Positions 1 through 9,444 of a stretch of DNA of 64,000 nucleotides are shown here, piece after piece. A program made the translations under genes and the position numbers. Below the pieces are notes generated by a model. The model saw nothing but the letters and a program-made list of their open reading frames with translations, made no database searches and had not been told where the DNA came from. This stretch comes from Colletotrichum lupini. Taxonomy: Eukaryota; Ascomycota; Sordariomycetes; Glomerellales; Glomerellaceae. Each line of letters begins with the position of its first letter. Positions within the stretch are counted from its first letter, which is position 1. The stretch covers positions 930,001-994,000 of the forward strand of contig NC_064679.1 of NCBI RefSeq assembly GCF_023278565.1, written 5' to 3'.

Positions 1-845
1 GGACGGATGTACTTGCTCGTGTTCGGGTCGATGGACGAGAATCGGGCGAGCATGTGGTTGTGCGGGATCTTGACGTTGTTCAACAGCAAGAAGCCGTTGT
101 CCATGGTGTTGTAGCCGAACTTGGGGCCGATATCGCCGACGTGGACGTTCGGGAGAGGCTCGTGAGTCTTCTTGTCGCGGATCGGCACGACGAAGGGGTG
201 GGGGCCAATCTTCTTGCCGTTGAGGATCAGCTGGGCCATGACGACGGCATGGGTGGCCGTCTTGCCCAAGGAACCGATCCACCACTTCGAGGCCGTTAAG
301 TGAGGCGAGTGCAGAACGAAGCTCTTATCAGACGGGTCCCACGTTGCCGTGGTCTCGAGGCCACGAACGTTGGAGCCGTGGCCAAGCTCGGTCTGGGCGT
401 AACATCCGAGGATCTCGTAGTTCTCGGCGGGCTTGAGGAAGAGCTCGTGCTGCTCGGGAGTGCCCTGCTCGCGCAGCGTGACGAGGAACATACTGGCGTG
501 GAGGCCATACGGTGTCGGCTCAGCAATCAGGTCGTTGGCAACGATGTAGTCTTGCTGAGACCAGTTGTGCTCCTTGGTCAACTGGAACAGTCTCTTGCCT
601 CTCGCCAGCGCAGCCTCGATACGGGCATTTCGGCCGCGGAAGTAGTTCTGGGTCTTGTCAAAGACAGGCTCCTTCTTTAGGATGTTTAGTATCCTCTCGC
701 TGCGCTCGAGAGCCTCATTTGTGAACATGAACGACGCGAGCTGGTCGACGTTGAGGTTGGACTTTGCGCGCTCCTGAGCGAGGAGCTCAGTGCCCTGGGG
801 GCCAGATGGCTGGAGGGCCTTGACCCAATCCGGGGTATTCGGCAT
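1..845 (-). CDS. Acyl-CoA oxidase, N-terminal part (cut by window edge)
   Basis: Reading the minus strand from the ATG at 845-843 gives 281 open codons without introns, running off the left edge. The protein begins MPNTPDWVKAL and contains the acyl-CoA oxidase signature CYAQTELGHGSNVRGLETTA (about residues 145-165), followed by FVLHSPHLTASKWWIGSLGKTATHAVV-type core sequence and a DIGPKFGYNTMDNGFLLLNN stretch. These are the acyl-CoA dehydrogenase/oxidase fold motifs that contact substrate and FAD. The family performs the first, H2O2-producing step of peroxisomal beta-oxidation. Fungal enzymes are about 680-720 residues, so about 60% of the gene, including any C-terminal peroxisome signal, lies outside the window. 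The upstream region carries three CCTCGG-type motifs, annotated separately. Family assignment is firm; which paralogue it is cannot be told. Confidence 0.95.
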   Translation of the reverse strand, partial: MPNTPDWVKALQPSGPQGTELLAQERAKSNLNVDQLASFMFTNEALERSERILNILKKEPVFDKTQNYFRGRNARIEAALARGKRLFQLTKEHNWSQQDYIVANDLIAEPTPYGLHASMFLVTLREQGTPEQHELFLKPAENYEILGCYAQTELGHGSNVRGLETTATWDPSDKSFVLHSPHLTASKWWIGSLGKTATHAVVMAQLILNGKKIGPHPFVVPIRDKKTHEPLPNVHVGDIGPKFGYNTMDNGFLLLNNVKIPHNHMLARFSSIDPNTSKYIR

Positions 846-1045
846 CGTGACTTTTGTGTGTGGGGATGATAAGCTGGGGTAAGTGAAGGGCTGGGGAAGT
901 TTGTCTGGAGAAATGGAGGCTGCAGATGGGATTTTGTAGGATATGCTGTTCTTGAGTCGTGAGGTGTGCGCTGTCCAGATCTAATCTAATCGAGGTTTCG
1001 AGAGTTCCGACTCGGAGAGCAGCTATGATGCTTTGAAGGGCAGTG

Positions 1046-1051
1046 CCTCGG
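1046..1051 (+). promoter_or_regulatory. CCTCGG motif (candidate FarA/FarB site)
   Basis: CCTCGG lies 201 bp upstream of the acyl-CoA oxidase start codon. In Aspergillus and other filamentous fungi the Zn2Cys6 regulators FarA/FarB recognise CCTCGG in promoters of beta-oxidation genes. The motif is seen directly; binding is inferred from the known consensus and the fitting target gene. Confidence 0.6.
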
Positions 1052-1204
1052 TAATTACTACATCTAGTTAGACTCTAGCTCTTGGTTCGCGTCGAAACTC
1101 CACAAAAAGGCTCTCTGGAAACCCCTTATTTCACCAGGTAGCCCACCAAAAGCCAAACATGTCTGCTCCCGATCATCGGACATGCTCGGCGCCGACTCCG
1201 ACTC

Positions 1205-1210
1205 CCGAGG
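1205..1210 (-). promoter_or_regulatory. CCGAGG (CCTCGG on minus strand), candidate FarA/FarB site
   Basis: Second copy of the hexamer, on the same strand as the acyl-CoA oxidase gene and 360 bp upstream of its ATG. It lies 24 bp from a third, oppositely oriented copy, so the two form an inverted pair. Confidence 0.55.
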
Positions 1211-1234
1211 GAGAGGGCACCCCTAGCCGATTTC

Positions 1235-1240
1235 CCTCGG
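1235..1240 (+). promoter_or_regulatory. CCTCGG motif (candidate FarA/FarB site)
   Basis: Third copy of the hexamer, 390 bp upstream of the acyl-CoA oxidase ATG and facing the copy at 1205-1210. Three copies within 200 bp is more than expected by chance for a 6-mer. Confidence 0.55.
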
Positions 1241-2216
1241 TTGGTTTTCTCTAGTGCCGGGTGACCGCTTCTAGACCTCCGGGACACGCGGGGTTTAACT
1301 CATCTTACCATCCATCACTATTACGCGTGCCTTATGACACCAACCAGCTCATGGCCAAAAAGCATGGGAAGACAGTTGACGATTGGGGCAATTGTGAGAT
1401 CGCACATGTTAGTTTTCACTGGCTTTTCGTGATGAACTAAGCTACCTTTTTTCGGAGAAGAGTTTCGTCGACATTGCCAAGCGGGCGCAGTGAGCAACTC
1501 CATTCAACTACTAGAGCTCAATGCAACTTTGAGGCACACGTTCTACTTATCCTTCGACGGTCACAAACTTTATTTCTGATAGTTTATCTTTCACAAGCTA
1601 CTCCGTAGAAGCTCAGGAGAAGCTCTGTCAACCACAGAGGTCCCCCGCCGCCGGTCGCCACCTGGGAAAGATTCATTCCAAGTTCCTCAATCCCCTATTT
1701 AACTCCAATTACATCTCTTTCAGAGAGGCATTCCCCTATACGAGAAAAGAGTCTCGACCCGCAGATACTCGACCATCCCAACCGGATTTCATCCATGTCC
1801 GGGGCGCTTGGATGATGGATCCAGATAGTCGGATCTTGATCCCTGCCACAACAAATGATGCGTCATCCAGCACCAACACCTGACAGATCCACCAGACGCT
1901 TGGCGGGACCCAGCAACAACGAACATGTGAAATTGTCTGCTTGAGTCGTGCCATTGGGGATTTTCTTGGAATAGCTGTTTTCCTTGTGTTGACGCGGTTT
2001 GATCATCCGGTTGAGCTCAACGAGTGCTATGGCTATGGTGCTTGTTGCATATTGGCAAGGCTATGCGGCTCATGGAAGAATGGTCTATGCAGGCGTAAGA
2101 TGCACACCATCTATCTTGGTTGACAGGAAACCGACCACCCTTTAGTGCCAATGTCGCCACTCCCGATGGTGAGCCATGCAGAAGATTTCCATAATCCCGA
2201 AACTCCGAATGGATGG
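1241..2216. other. Intergenic, nothing recognised
   Basis: Only short open stretches without recognisable domains or convincing splice signals. The proximal end (846-1300) is the acyl-CoA oxidase promoter. Confidence 0.5.
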
Positions 2217-2576
2217 TTATTCGAGAGTCTGAGACCCTGAGAGTAAGTAAACCATGCGGAGCATTCGTGATTGGTCCATAGTATGGGCACCGTGTTTGCG
2301 CTTAAGCGGCACGTTCATGTTGGTGCACTGTACAATGAAGTTTGCTTGAGACAATGAGCAAACATTGGCAACCAACATGGAAATGATGGAGCCAAAGGGA
2401 CGAATCAATAAGACTATCTCAAGCCAAGAACTCACGTAGGTATCTCCGGCCCCATCGTATTTCAGCTTCTGCGGTGTGCCTTTGGCGTCGCCCCAGTGCG
2501 CGCTATCAACGTGCGACACATCTCCCTCCCAGCCTAGATAAATCCATCTAATTCCGGAGGCGAAATGTGTGTTTGC
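2217..2576 (-). pseudogene. Possible spliced gene fragment, unknown product
   Basis: On the minus strand a plausible splice acceptor (branch-like GACTGAC, then GGGGTAG ending near 2577) opens a protein-like exon. It includes WIYLGWEGDVSHVDSAHWGD and GTPQKLKYDGAGDTY and ends at a good donor (GTGAGT) near 2446. A second open stretch in the same frame includes CTNMNVPLKRKHGAHTMDQS and ends at a TAA at 2217-2219. The amino-acid pattern looks constrained rather than random, but I could not find a convincing first exon or start codon and do not recognise the family. It may be a small secreted protein, intact or decayed. It lies between the acyl-CoA oxidase and the terpene synthase. Confidence 0.3.
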
Positions 2577-2992
2577 TACCCCAACAACAAGTCAGTCCCT
2601 GTGGCGTCACGATCCTTGCCAAGATCAGTTGTTCGTTAGCTGAAGAAAGTAGCTAAGCTGTCAGATTCACCGGCAAGGGCCGCCATTGGGCGAACCGGGA
2701 GGGTTTCTAAGACCAACTACTATCGCAACAAACACGAAGGTTGCTTCGTCGGTGGCTCCTGTCCAAATTCAATAAGGCCCTTGCATGATGGAACATCGCC
2801 GAGACCTCGACACAGGATGTGAGCTTTGAGGTGCATTTCCGGATCCTCGTCCCTCGACGGCCGGGTAGGCAGCCTGATGTGACCGGCTTTGTCCTGACCC
2901 TTCAGGACTTGAGCCTCAGAAGTCCGGAGGAGATGGTACGGCTAGATCTCCTGGGTCTCATTAAGAGAAGATTGATATGAGCCTCTGTTCAC

Positions 2993-2999
2993 ATAAAAG
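2993..2999 (+). promoter_or_regulatory. TATA-like box of the terpene synthase
   Basis: ATAAAAG lies 118 bp before the ATG at 3111 but only 28 bp before the in-frame ATG at 3021. This spacing favours 3111 as the real start because a transcript would begin near 3020-3030. Confidence 0.4.
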
Positions 3000-3110
3000 G
3001 GCCAAGTTTTCCTGCGATACTTGGAGAAGATTTTATGTTGTGCCATCACAAAAGCAATCACCGCGAACTATTTCCTCAAGCTCCTTTACCTTACAGCCCA
3101 TCATATAATG

Positions 3111-4199
3111 CCTTCCAGAATTGATATGGCTATCCCAGAGGCCCCAATGGCTAGACGCAAGAACAATGACCCTCCACGTTCCCACATGGTGGGACGACTT
3201 CACCCATCTGGGTTGAGGATCACCATGGAGGTCAACAACTACTTCCTCAACAACTGGCCTTTCCCTGATGAGCGAACCAAGCTCCAGTTTGTTGCTGAAG
3301 GTCTGCCAACTTGGCACTTGTGCCAGTACCCGATGGCCCGCGAGGACCGGGTCGGTGCAGCTTGTCGCTTCATGGTCATGCTCTTCCTTATTGATGGTAA
3401 GTGGGACTTGTTTGTGCCCATGTCAAGAGTATGGTCTGACTCTTCTGGATCTTTAGACTTGCTAGAGCATCTTTCACTGAAGGAAGGCTCGTCCTACAAC
3501 GAGCGGTTGATCTCTATCGTTAAGGGTGAGACGGTGCCTGCCCAAGATTCGCCGATTGAGAAGATGGTTTTGAATGTCTGGGAAGATATGAGATCCATCG
3601 ACAAGAAGCTCTCGGATGACATTGAAGAGCCTACTTTCGCCTTTTGGCGGTCTCAAAATGACAAGGATCGTCTGGCGAAGAAGAGTGTGGCAGAATATCT
3701 CAAGTATCGAGAGCTCGACGTCGCTTCTGCGTAAGTCTCATGATGTTAAACTTCAAGCTTCGATCATCTGACCTTCTGCAGCGTGCTTCTAGCTACTCAG
3801 CGCTTCCAGGATGCAATTTACCTCAGCAAAGAAGAATTGGCCTCAGTTGCTGATCTGGAACTCAACTACACGCACCACATCTCCGTCATCAACGATGTCA
3901 TGAGCTGGGATAAGGAGCTTCGAGCTTCCAAAGATATCGCGGCTGAGGGCTCCATCGTCAGCAACATTGTACAGACTCTGGCTGATGAGAGTGGCCTTGA
4001 CTACGATGGCGCGAAGCGAACCTGCTGGGTCATGATTCGGGAGTGGGAGAGACAGCACGATGCCATCGTCCAGCAGAAGCTCCAGGAGGGCTGCTCTGAT
4101 GCACTGAAGACCTACATGGATGGGATCGAACTGCAGATGAGTGGTAATGAGCTGTGGAGTCGAACTACGCACCGCTACAACGCCCCTCATCTTAAGTAG
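3111..4199 (+). CDS. Sesquiterpene synthase, aristolochene-synthase-like
   Basis: Three exons: 3111-3396, 3457-3730 and 3782-4199, giving 325 residues. Intron 1 (3397-3456, GTAAGT...TTTAG) is 60 nt and readable through, but removing it joins FLID to LLEH and restores the metal-binding DDLLE motif. Intron 2 (3731-3781, GTAAGT...TGCAG) splits the codon before VLLATQRF. The second Mg2+ site NDVMSWDKE matches NDxxSxxxE, and the C-terminal RTTHRYN carries the Arg-Tyr pair seen in aristolochene synthases. Length is close to that of fungal aristolochene synthase (about 340). The family cyclises farnesyl diphosphate in the cytosol. An in-frame upstream ATG at 3021 would add 30 residues. The exact product cannot be inferred. 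The direct neighbours are not terpene-tailoring genes, and the broken P450 lies about 22 kb away. Confidence 0.93.
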
Positions 4200-4345
4200 A
4201 TCCATTCAGACATTGCTATTTGTTTAGTTAGGTATGGTAGTTTGCACTTCGTAGGTATCAATACACGATGTCTTTGAAATGTGTTATCATTGGCTAGAAT
4301 CTGTTCGGAAGCGGATGTTCAATACATATAAAGTCTCTCCACAAA

Positions 4346-4837
4346 TCAAAGCCTTCGGAGGACTCTGAAGTTTGAGTAGTGATTCTTAGTCTCCACAACT
4401 GCTAGCTTTTGCAGAAGGCGCAAGACTTTTGGAGAAGATTCAATGAAACCTTGACGTTGGAAAGCCTTATGTGTGTCATTTATTTCTAAATTCTGTAGAT
4501 GTCGAAGCACCCTAGAGATTGTTCGCCAGCAGCAACAGTTCGCTTCATCATCCGGCTGTAACCTTTCGTGCCAAGCCCATCTTGGCGATGCCAAGATATG
4601 TCAGGTTCCGTTAAATTCGACGTCGTTCATGTTGCAGACTCCAACTACGCTAGCCGATAATTCAACAGCTAGATGGGGCTCTTCAAGTATTGTCGATCTT
4701 ATTCCTTCTGGAATCTTAGTTCCAGACGGTTGGAAGCCGAGATATTTCGGCAATCTGTACCCGAATAAAACTACTGCTCGTGTTCGGATGTCCGGCATCA
4801 TACCTGCGCGGAGGCGAAAGTACAAGGTTACCCGCAT
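4346..4837 (-). pseudogene. Possible decayed open reading frame, unknown
   Basis: One minus-strand frame is open across about 164 codons except for a single TGA near 4597. Both halves look protein-like (for example FGYRLPKYLGFQPSGTK before the stop and RVLRHLQNLEINDTHKAF after it). I recognise no domain. It may be a remnant gene with a nonsense mutation, two unrelated chance frames, or an exon pair. Confidence 0.2.
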
Positions 4838-5860
4838 ATGCTTACAAGAATGATGCGACCATCTTGTAAGAGAACATCTGTCAGATTACGTACTAAGTAC
4901 CCGTTGTGACTAGTGAGGAACGAACATGCCTTACGCTCTATTGTGCAACGGCTGTTACTTGGCAATGAATATTTCGTACTACCTTACTTTCAAGGGCAGG
5001 CTCATATTGAAGGCATAAAGTTGAAGAATGTAGAATCTTTGCACACAATCGCACAACGGTCCTTCAAATTTCGCGCTGTTCCTCGTTTCCATCCTATTCA
5101 CTTGCAGACCTCTTCTCACCACGGGAAAAACTCCCACTTGTCAATTCCGTCCAAACAATGGCCTCAGCTGCATGGACGCGTCTTCAAACTGCCGCCCTTG
5201 CATGAACACCTGGAAATCGCCAATCGTATTCTGTGCTCTGTTTCCTCTATGAGATGCCACGGCTTCGACGGTAAGTGTCTGGTTCCCGGATGCTGCCGGT
5301 ACCTGCACGCTGGGCCAAGGCGAAATGCTGATTTGAGGAAATTTCCCAAATGTTTACCCCGGACACCCACCCCCCGTCCTGCAGTCAAGGGCTCAACTTT
5401 ACATGACACAAGACGTTTCCCCACCGAATAAAGAAGTCATTAGCGGACGGAAAGCTTCAACTTAGTAAACAAGCTTGTTTTGGACGGCGCCTCCTCTTTT
5501 GTGATTCGCCTGTGTTCGATGGCGTTAGCGTGGGCAATCTCACTACTTCTGGTTCGCAATTTGCCTACGGAACAGGGGTCTCTCTACGACAGCTGGAGAG
5601 CCAGCGGGAGACCAGCTCGAGGGGTCGATGAGCTCCATACCAGGAGCACGCTGCCATTCGCGGAATGATCATGTTTTCTAATCCGTCCATCAATGTTACC
5701 TTCTCGTACCTTGAATCTCAGATTTCGAGGGCTTGCCTGAAGCTATGCCTGCATTTCGTGAGCGTAAACCGTAACCCGTGGAGACTCAGCACCATCTCGT
5801 GATCATAGTATCCCTGTTGCGTTGACGGAAAAGCATCCGATCGAAAGCTTGAAGATGTTG
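4838..5860. other. Intergenic, upstream of pectate lyase
   Basis: Contains a 172-codon plus-strand open frame (4913-5431) with no recognisable motif. An intron donor-like GTAAGT inside it has no obvious partner exon. I do not call it a gene. The distal part is the pectate lyase promoter. Confidence 0.4.
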
Positions 5861-5866
5861 TATAAA
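5861..5866 (+). promoter_or_regulatory. TATA box of pectate lyase gene
   Basis: TATAAA 142 bp upstream of the pectate lyase ATG at 6003, a normal distance for a filamentous-fungal core promoter. Confidence 0.5.
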
Positions 5867-6002
5867 GAGATGGTAATGAAACATGGTTTCTGGGTTCTGG
5901 ATTGCTCGGCATCCTCTACCCTCGACCTTGATATCTGTTGGCAGACCCTAAAATTCCCCTTGATACCCTTCTAATCATCATCGTTGCACACGGACTTGCA
6001 AG

Positions 6003-7309
6003 ATGAAGATCACCTCCGCCTTGGCTACGCTGTTCGCCCTTGCGGCTGCGACTCCGACCCCTACCGTCGATTACACTGCGGAGAAGGCCCACCTCGTGAA
6101 GCGAGCCTCCATCTCAGACAAGGCGACTCTCGGTTATGCCACTCTGAACGGCGGGTAGGTTTGATAGCGAGGAATCTTGAAACGCAGCAAAACTAATAGT
6201 GTTGTAGAACTTCAGGAGGATCCGGTGGCACGGTCACTACCGTCTCTACCCTGGCCGAGTTCACTGCCGCTGTCAACGAGAAAGATACCGCCGCAAGGAT
6301 CGTGGTTGTCAAGGGCACCATCAGCGGCACTGCCAACGTTCGCATCGGCAGCAACAAGTCCGTCATTGGCGCATCTGCTGGTGCAGGTGAGAATCATTCA
6401 TACCTCATGTTGCCCGCACCCTGTCTTACCTTCTCGTCTTGCAGGATTCAACGGCATTGGACTGCACGTCCGCCGCATGTCCAACGTAATTATCCGCAAC
6501 ATCAAGTCTACCAACGTGCTTGCCTCAACTGGTGATGGCGTGAAGATTGAGGTGAGCAGCCTTCTTAGATGAGCTATAATGCCGAGCATCAAACCTGACG
6601 GATCTTTTCTCCTTAGGAAAGCATCAATGTTTGGATCGACCACTGCGAGTTCTCTTCGGCCCTTGTATCTGACAAGGACTACTATGACGGTCTCGTGGAT
6701 GCTTCCCACGCTGCCGACTACATGACCATTTCCTAGTAGGTCTTCTACTCAGCCGGAGTGAGGGATGCTTGCTGACATTCATCAGCACATACTTCCACGA
6801 CCACTGGAAGACTTCTTTGGTCGGACACAGCGAGAACAACGGTGCAGAGGACAGCGGCCACCTGCGCATCACCTACGCCAACAACTACTGGGCTAACTTC
6901 GGCTCTCGCGGCCCGTCTCTGCGCTTCGGTACTGGCCACGTCTACAACTCCTACTACCTCAAGTATGTACCTCGTCAATGTTTAAAGTTTACATTATTAC
7001 TCCCAAGACAAAGATCAATATGACTAACGCCTCGTGTCTAGCGGTAATTCTGGAATCAATACACGCCAAAATGCCCAGGTCTTGATTCAGAGCAACGTCT
7101 TCAAGAACGTCACTGTTCCCATCACCTCTCAGGACTCCGACATCGTTGGATACGCTGTTGCCATTGACAACGATCTTGGTGGTGCTTCCAACCTGGCCCC
7201 CGTCGGTACCATGAACGCCAACTCTCCCCCTTACTCCTACAGCCTGCTCGGTTCCGCCAATGTCGTTGCTACCGTCCCTGGACAGGCTGGCCAGAAGCTT
7301 ACCTTCTAA
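6003..7309 (+). CDS. Secreted pectate lyase, PL1 family
   Basis: Six exons: 6003-6154, 6208-6386, 6445-6551, 6617-6735, 6786-6962 and 7042-7309, giving 333 residues. All introns are 50-79 nt with GT...AG ends, and every junction preserves frame. The N-terminus (MKITSALATLFALAAATPTP) is a signal peptide, followed by a likely KR processing site (LVKR). The mature domain shows PL1 parallel beta-helix motifs: GYATLNGG, NVWIDHCEFSS (the vWiDH signature), then the catalytic/substrate region SRGPSLRFGTGHVYNSYY with the RxPxxR arginines. The enzyme cleaves de-esterified pectin by Ca2+-dependent beta-elimination outside the cell. No truncation is seen. Such enzymes are typical of plant-associated fungi. 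Confidence 0.95.
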
Positions 7310-8097
7310 AGAGTTAAAGTAGCGGCTCAGAAGGGTAATCAAGGCATGAGGAGGCTTTGAAGTCATGGAAGCCCGAAATTTGTACATAAATCGTCCCGAA
7401 TTTGGGTTCAAGTCCGGATCGAGGTGCGAGAGGGCTTGAAAGCACATAGCATTAACTTCACTGTATATATTATGAAATCAGAATCTTCATTTTTTGAGAG
7501 ACGCTTGTTCAGCTGTGAATAAACATCCAACTGATAAGCGCTGTCGGCCCAAAGCAATAATACAAAGCAGAGCACTATGCGGCTTGAGGGATTTTGAACT
7601 GATGGAGCATTGATTTGAACCAAGTCAGAACATATAGCATTGTGTAAAGATGCCGCCGGTAATGAAAATGCGCTACCAAGGTATGTACAGGAGTTGTGAA
7701 GGGTATCTTCGTTCCTAGTCTTGTGTATGTCGCTCTCAGCTCTTTATGTGTCTAATCATGCGAGTGGCCATGATGTCCTGAGCCCTAGCATCCTGGTTAA
7801 GTCCAAATGCTCAACCTGTAGACATAAGAGGATCATCATGCAATTGCCACCCAATTCCACACGTCATGTACCATATCCCGCGCAGCTCTTCCGGCTGACT
7901 ACCGGGGAAAATTCAAGTTCATAACCATATCTCGCACTCTTGACTCGTAATGCTTCGTGTTTGTCGCATTGCTTTTCGAGCGCGCGAATCGATCTTGCGC
8001 GTCATTATTCTTGCTAGCGACGCGGCGATCTTAATCGTCGAGGCGACGGCGCCGTGAGGATAGTTTGCAGACTTTCGGGTCTGTGAATTGGGCCCCT
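7310..8097. other. Intergenic between convergent genes
   Basis: 3' flanks of the pectate lyase and the convergent glycosyltransferase. No gene or repeat recognised. Confidence 0.5.
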
Positions 8098-9444
8098 TCA
8101 TACCATCTTCAGCTCCTCTTGTTGTGCAGGATCTACAGGAGGTATTTGAAGAGGCTGTTGAGGCGGCGGGAACATCAAAGGCTGCTCGGCAGCCTTTTGT
8201 TCAGCGGCCTTTTGTTGTTCCAGCTTTTGCTGGTTCTGTTGTGCCTGAAGTTTCTGAAGGTTCTCATGCTCCTCGACCTTTTGCTTTTGTTCCTCGGGGG
8301 AGAGAGAGTTGAAGGCGGCGATGTCCTGGTCCCACTTGATGACGCACTCAATGTTCCAGTTGCATCTCTCTACCTCGCCGAAGATAGGATGCCTGAAGCG
8401 GGGGTGACGACTCGGCCAGTTGGAGGCGTGGTAGTGGTGCTTGACAAGAGCGCCCCTGGAGTTATGGTTCCCAGAATCCGAGTGTCCCTGGCCGGCGGCA
8501 AAGGACTCGACATCGCGAACGAGGATGTTGCTGACAACTTTTGACTCGTCAATGTCGTGGAATGTGTCCCAAGTAACTGGCCCGGATCGAGAACGCGCAC
8601 TCATAACTTCCAGGACGGCTTTGGTGAAGGCCGAGGGACCGGTACCGCTGATGACCTCGTCAAAGTCAAGCTTGATTGCTGAGATGGGCACACGTTGGTT
8701 CTTGGAGACCTCAGTAAGCCATGCCATGATATTCTCAACAAGCTTCAGCATGACGGGGTGACCAGGTCGCGACATGAATGTCCATTGACAGAAGGACATG
8801 GACTTCTTGCCGAGAATGGGATGGTCCTTGAAGTTCGGTTGGTCAATCTCGACGCCAATGACGAGATCGAGGTCGGCCTCTTTGTATCTTTCCGGGATCC
8901 ATCGGCTGACAGGTCGGAGATCCTCGACATCAATATCGGCGTACACTCCTCCCTCGGCGTACATGATCATGTAGCGGAGCAAATCCGCCTTGATGATGGT
9001 GGCATTAACGTTGCGATACATGTCGACGATATCCGGGCGATCGAATCCGTCAGGGCCGTAGTGCTCTTCGACATACTCCATGTCGTTGTTGTCGGTTAGG
9101 ACTTCATACCGGTACCCAGGGTTCTTGTCCGTCCAAGTCCGTGCAGTGAGAATCTGTTCGGCTTCGAATGAGAAGGGCGCAACCTTCCAACTCTGCCATA
9201 TTTTCTTAGGGAATCCACGAGTGCTTGCTGTTGCGTGGCGACCACCGCGCTTGGAGAGGTGGACAGGTTTGGGCATCGACCCGAACAAGTCGATGTTGAG
9301 AACGAGTAGAATTATGCATACACAAGCAATGTACAAAGGCAGACATCTCCTGAGTTGTGTCGGGACTCTGTTTCTGAACAAGTTTGCCTTGGTCGAGCCC
9401 GTAGGGCTCAATGGACTCAATGGACTCATGATGGGTGAAGACAT
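8098..9444 (-). CDS. GT32 glycosyltransferase (Och1-like), type II membrane protein
   Basis: Intronless, 448 residues from the ATG at 9444. The frame is open for 56 more codons upstream, but this ATG (MSSPIMSPLS) gives the normal topology: a short Ser/Pro-rich cytosolic tail, a membrane anchor at about 35-54, then a lumenal domain. Diagnostic motifs are GFPKKIWQSWK at the start of the catalytic domain and GGVYADIDVEDL (about 165-176), whose DxD binds Mn2+/nucleotide sugar. HHYHASNW follows near the end of the domain. The Golgi GT32 family includes Och1, which adds alpha-1,6-mannose to N-glycans, and sphingolipid mannosyltransferases. The C-terminus is a Gln/Glu-rich coiled segment ending in proline-rich repeats, which is unusual. 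Donor and acceptor are unknown. Confidence 0.88.
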   Translation of the reverse strand: MSSPIMSPLSPLSPTGSTKANLFRNRVPTQLRRCLPLYIACVCIILLVLNIDLFGSMPKPVHLSKRGGRHATASTRGFPKKIWQSWKVAPFSFEAEQILTARTWTDKNPGYRYEVLTDNNDMEYVEEHYGPDGFDRPDIVDMYRNVNATIIKADLLRYMIMYAEGGVYADIDVEDLRPVSRWIPERYKEADLDLVIGVEIDQPNFKDHPILGKKSMSFCQWTFMSRPGHPVMLKLVENIMAWLTEVSKNQRVPISAIKLDFDEVISGTGPSAFTKAVLEVMSARSRSGPVTWDTFHDIDESKVVSNILVRDVESFAAGQGHSDSGNHNSRGALVKHHYHASNWPSRHPRFRHPIFGEVERCNWNIECVIKWDQDIAAFNSLSPEEQKQKVEEHENLQKLQAQQNQQKLEQQKAAEQKAAEQPLMFPPPQQPLQIPPVDPAQQEELKMV

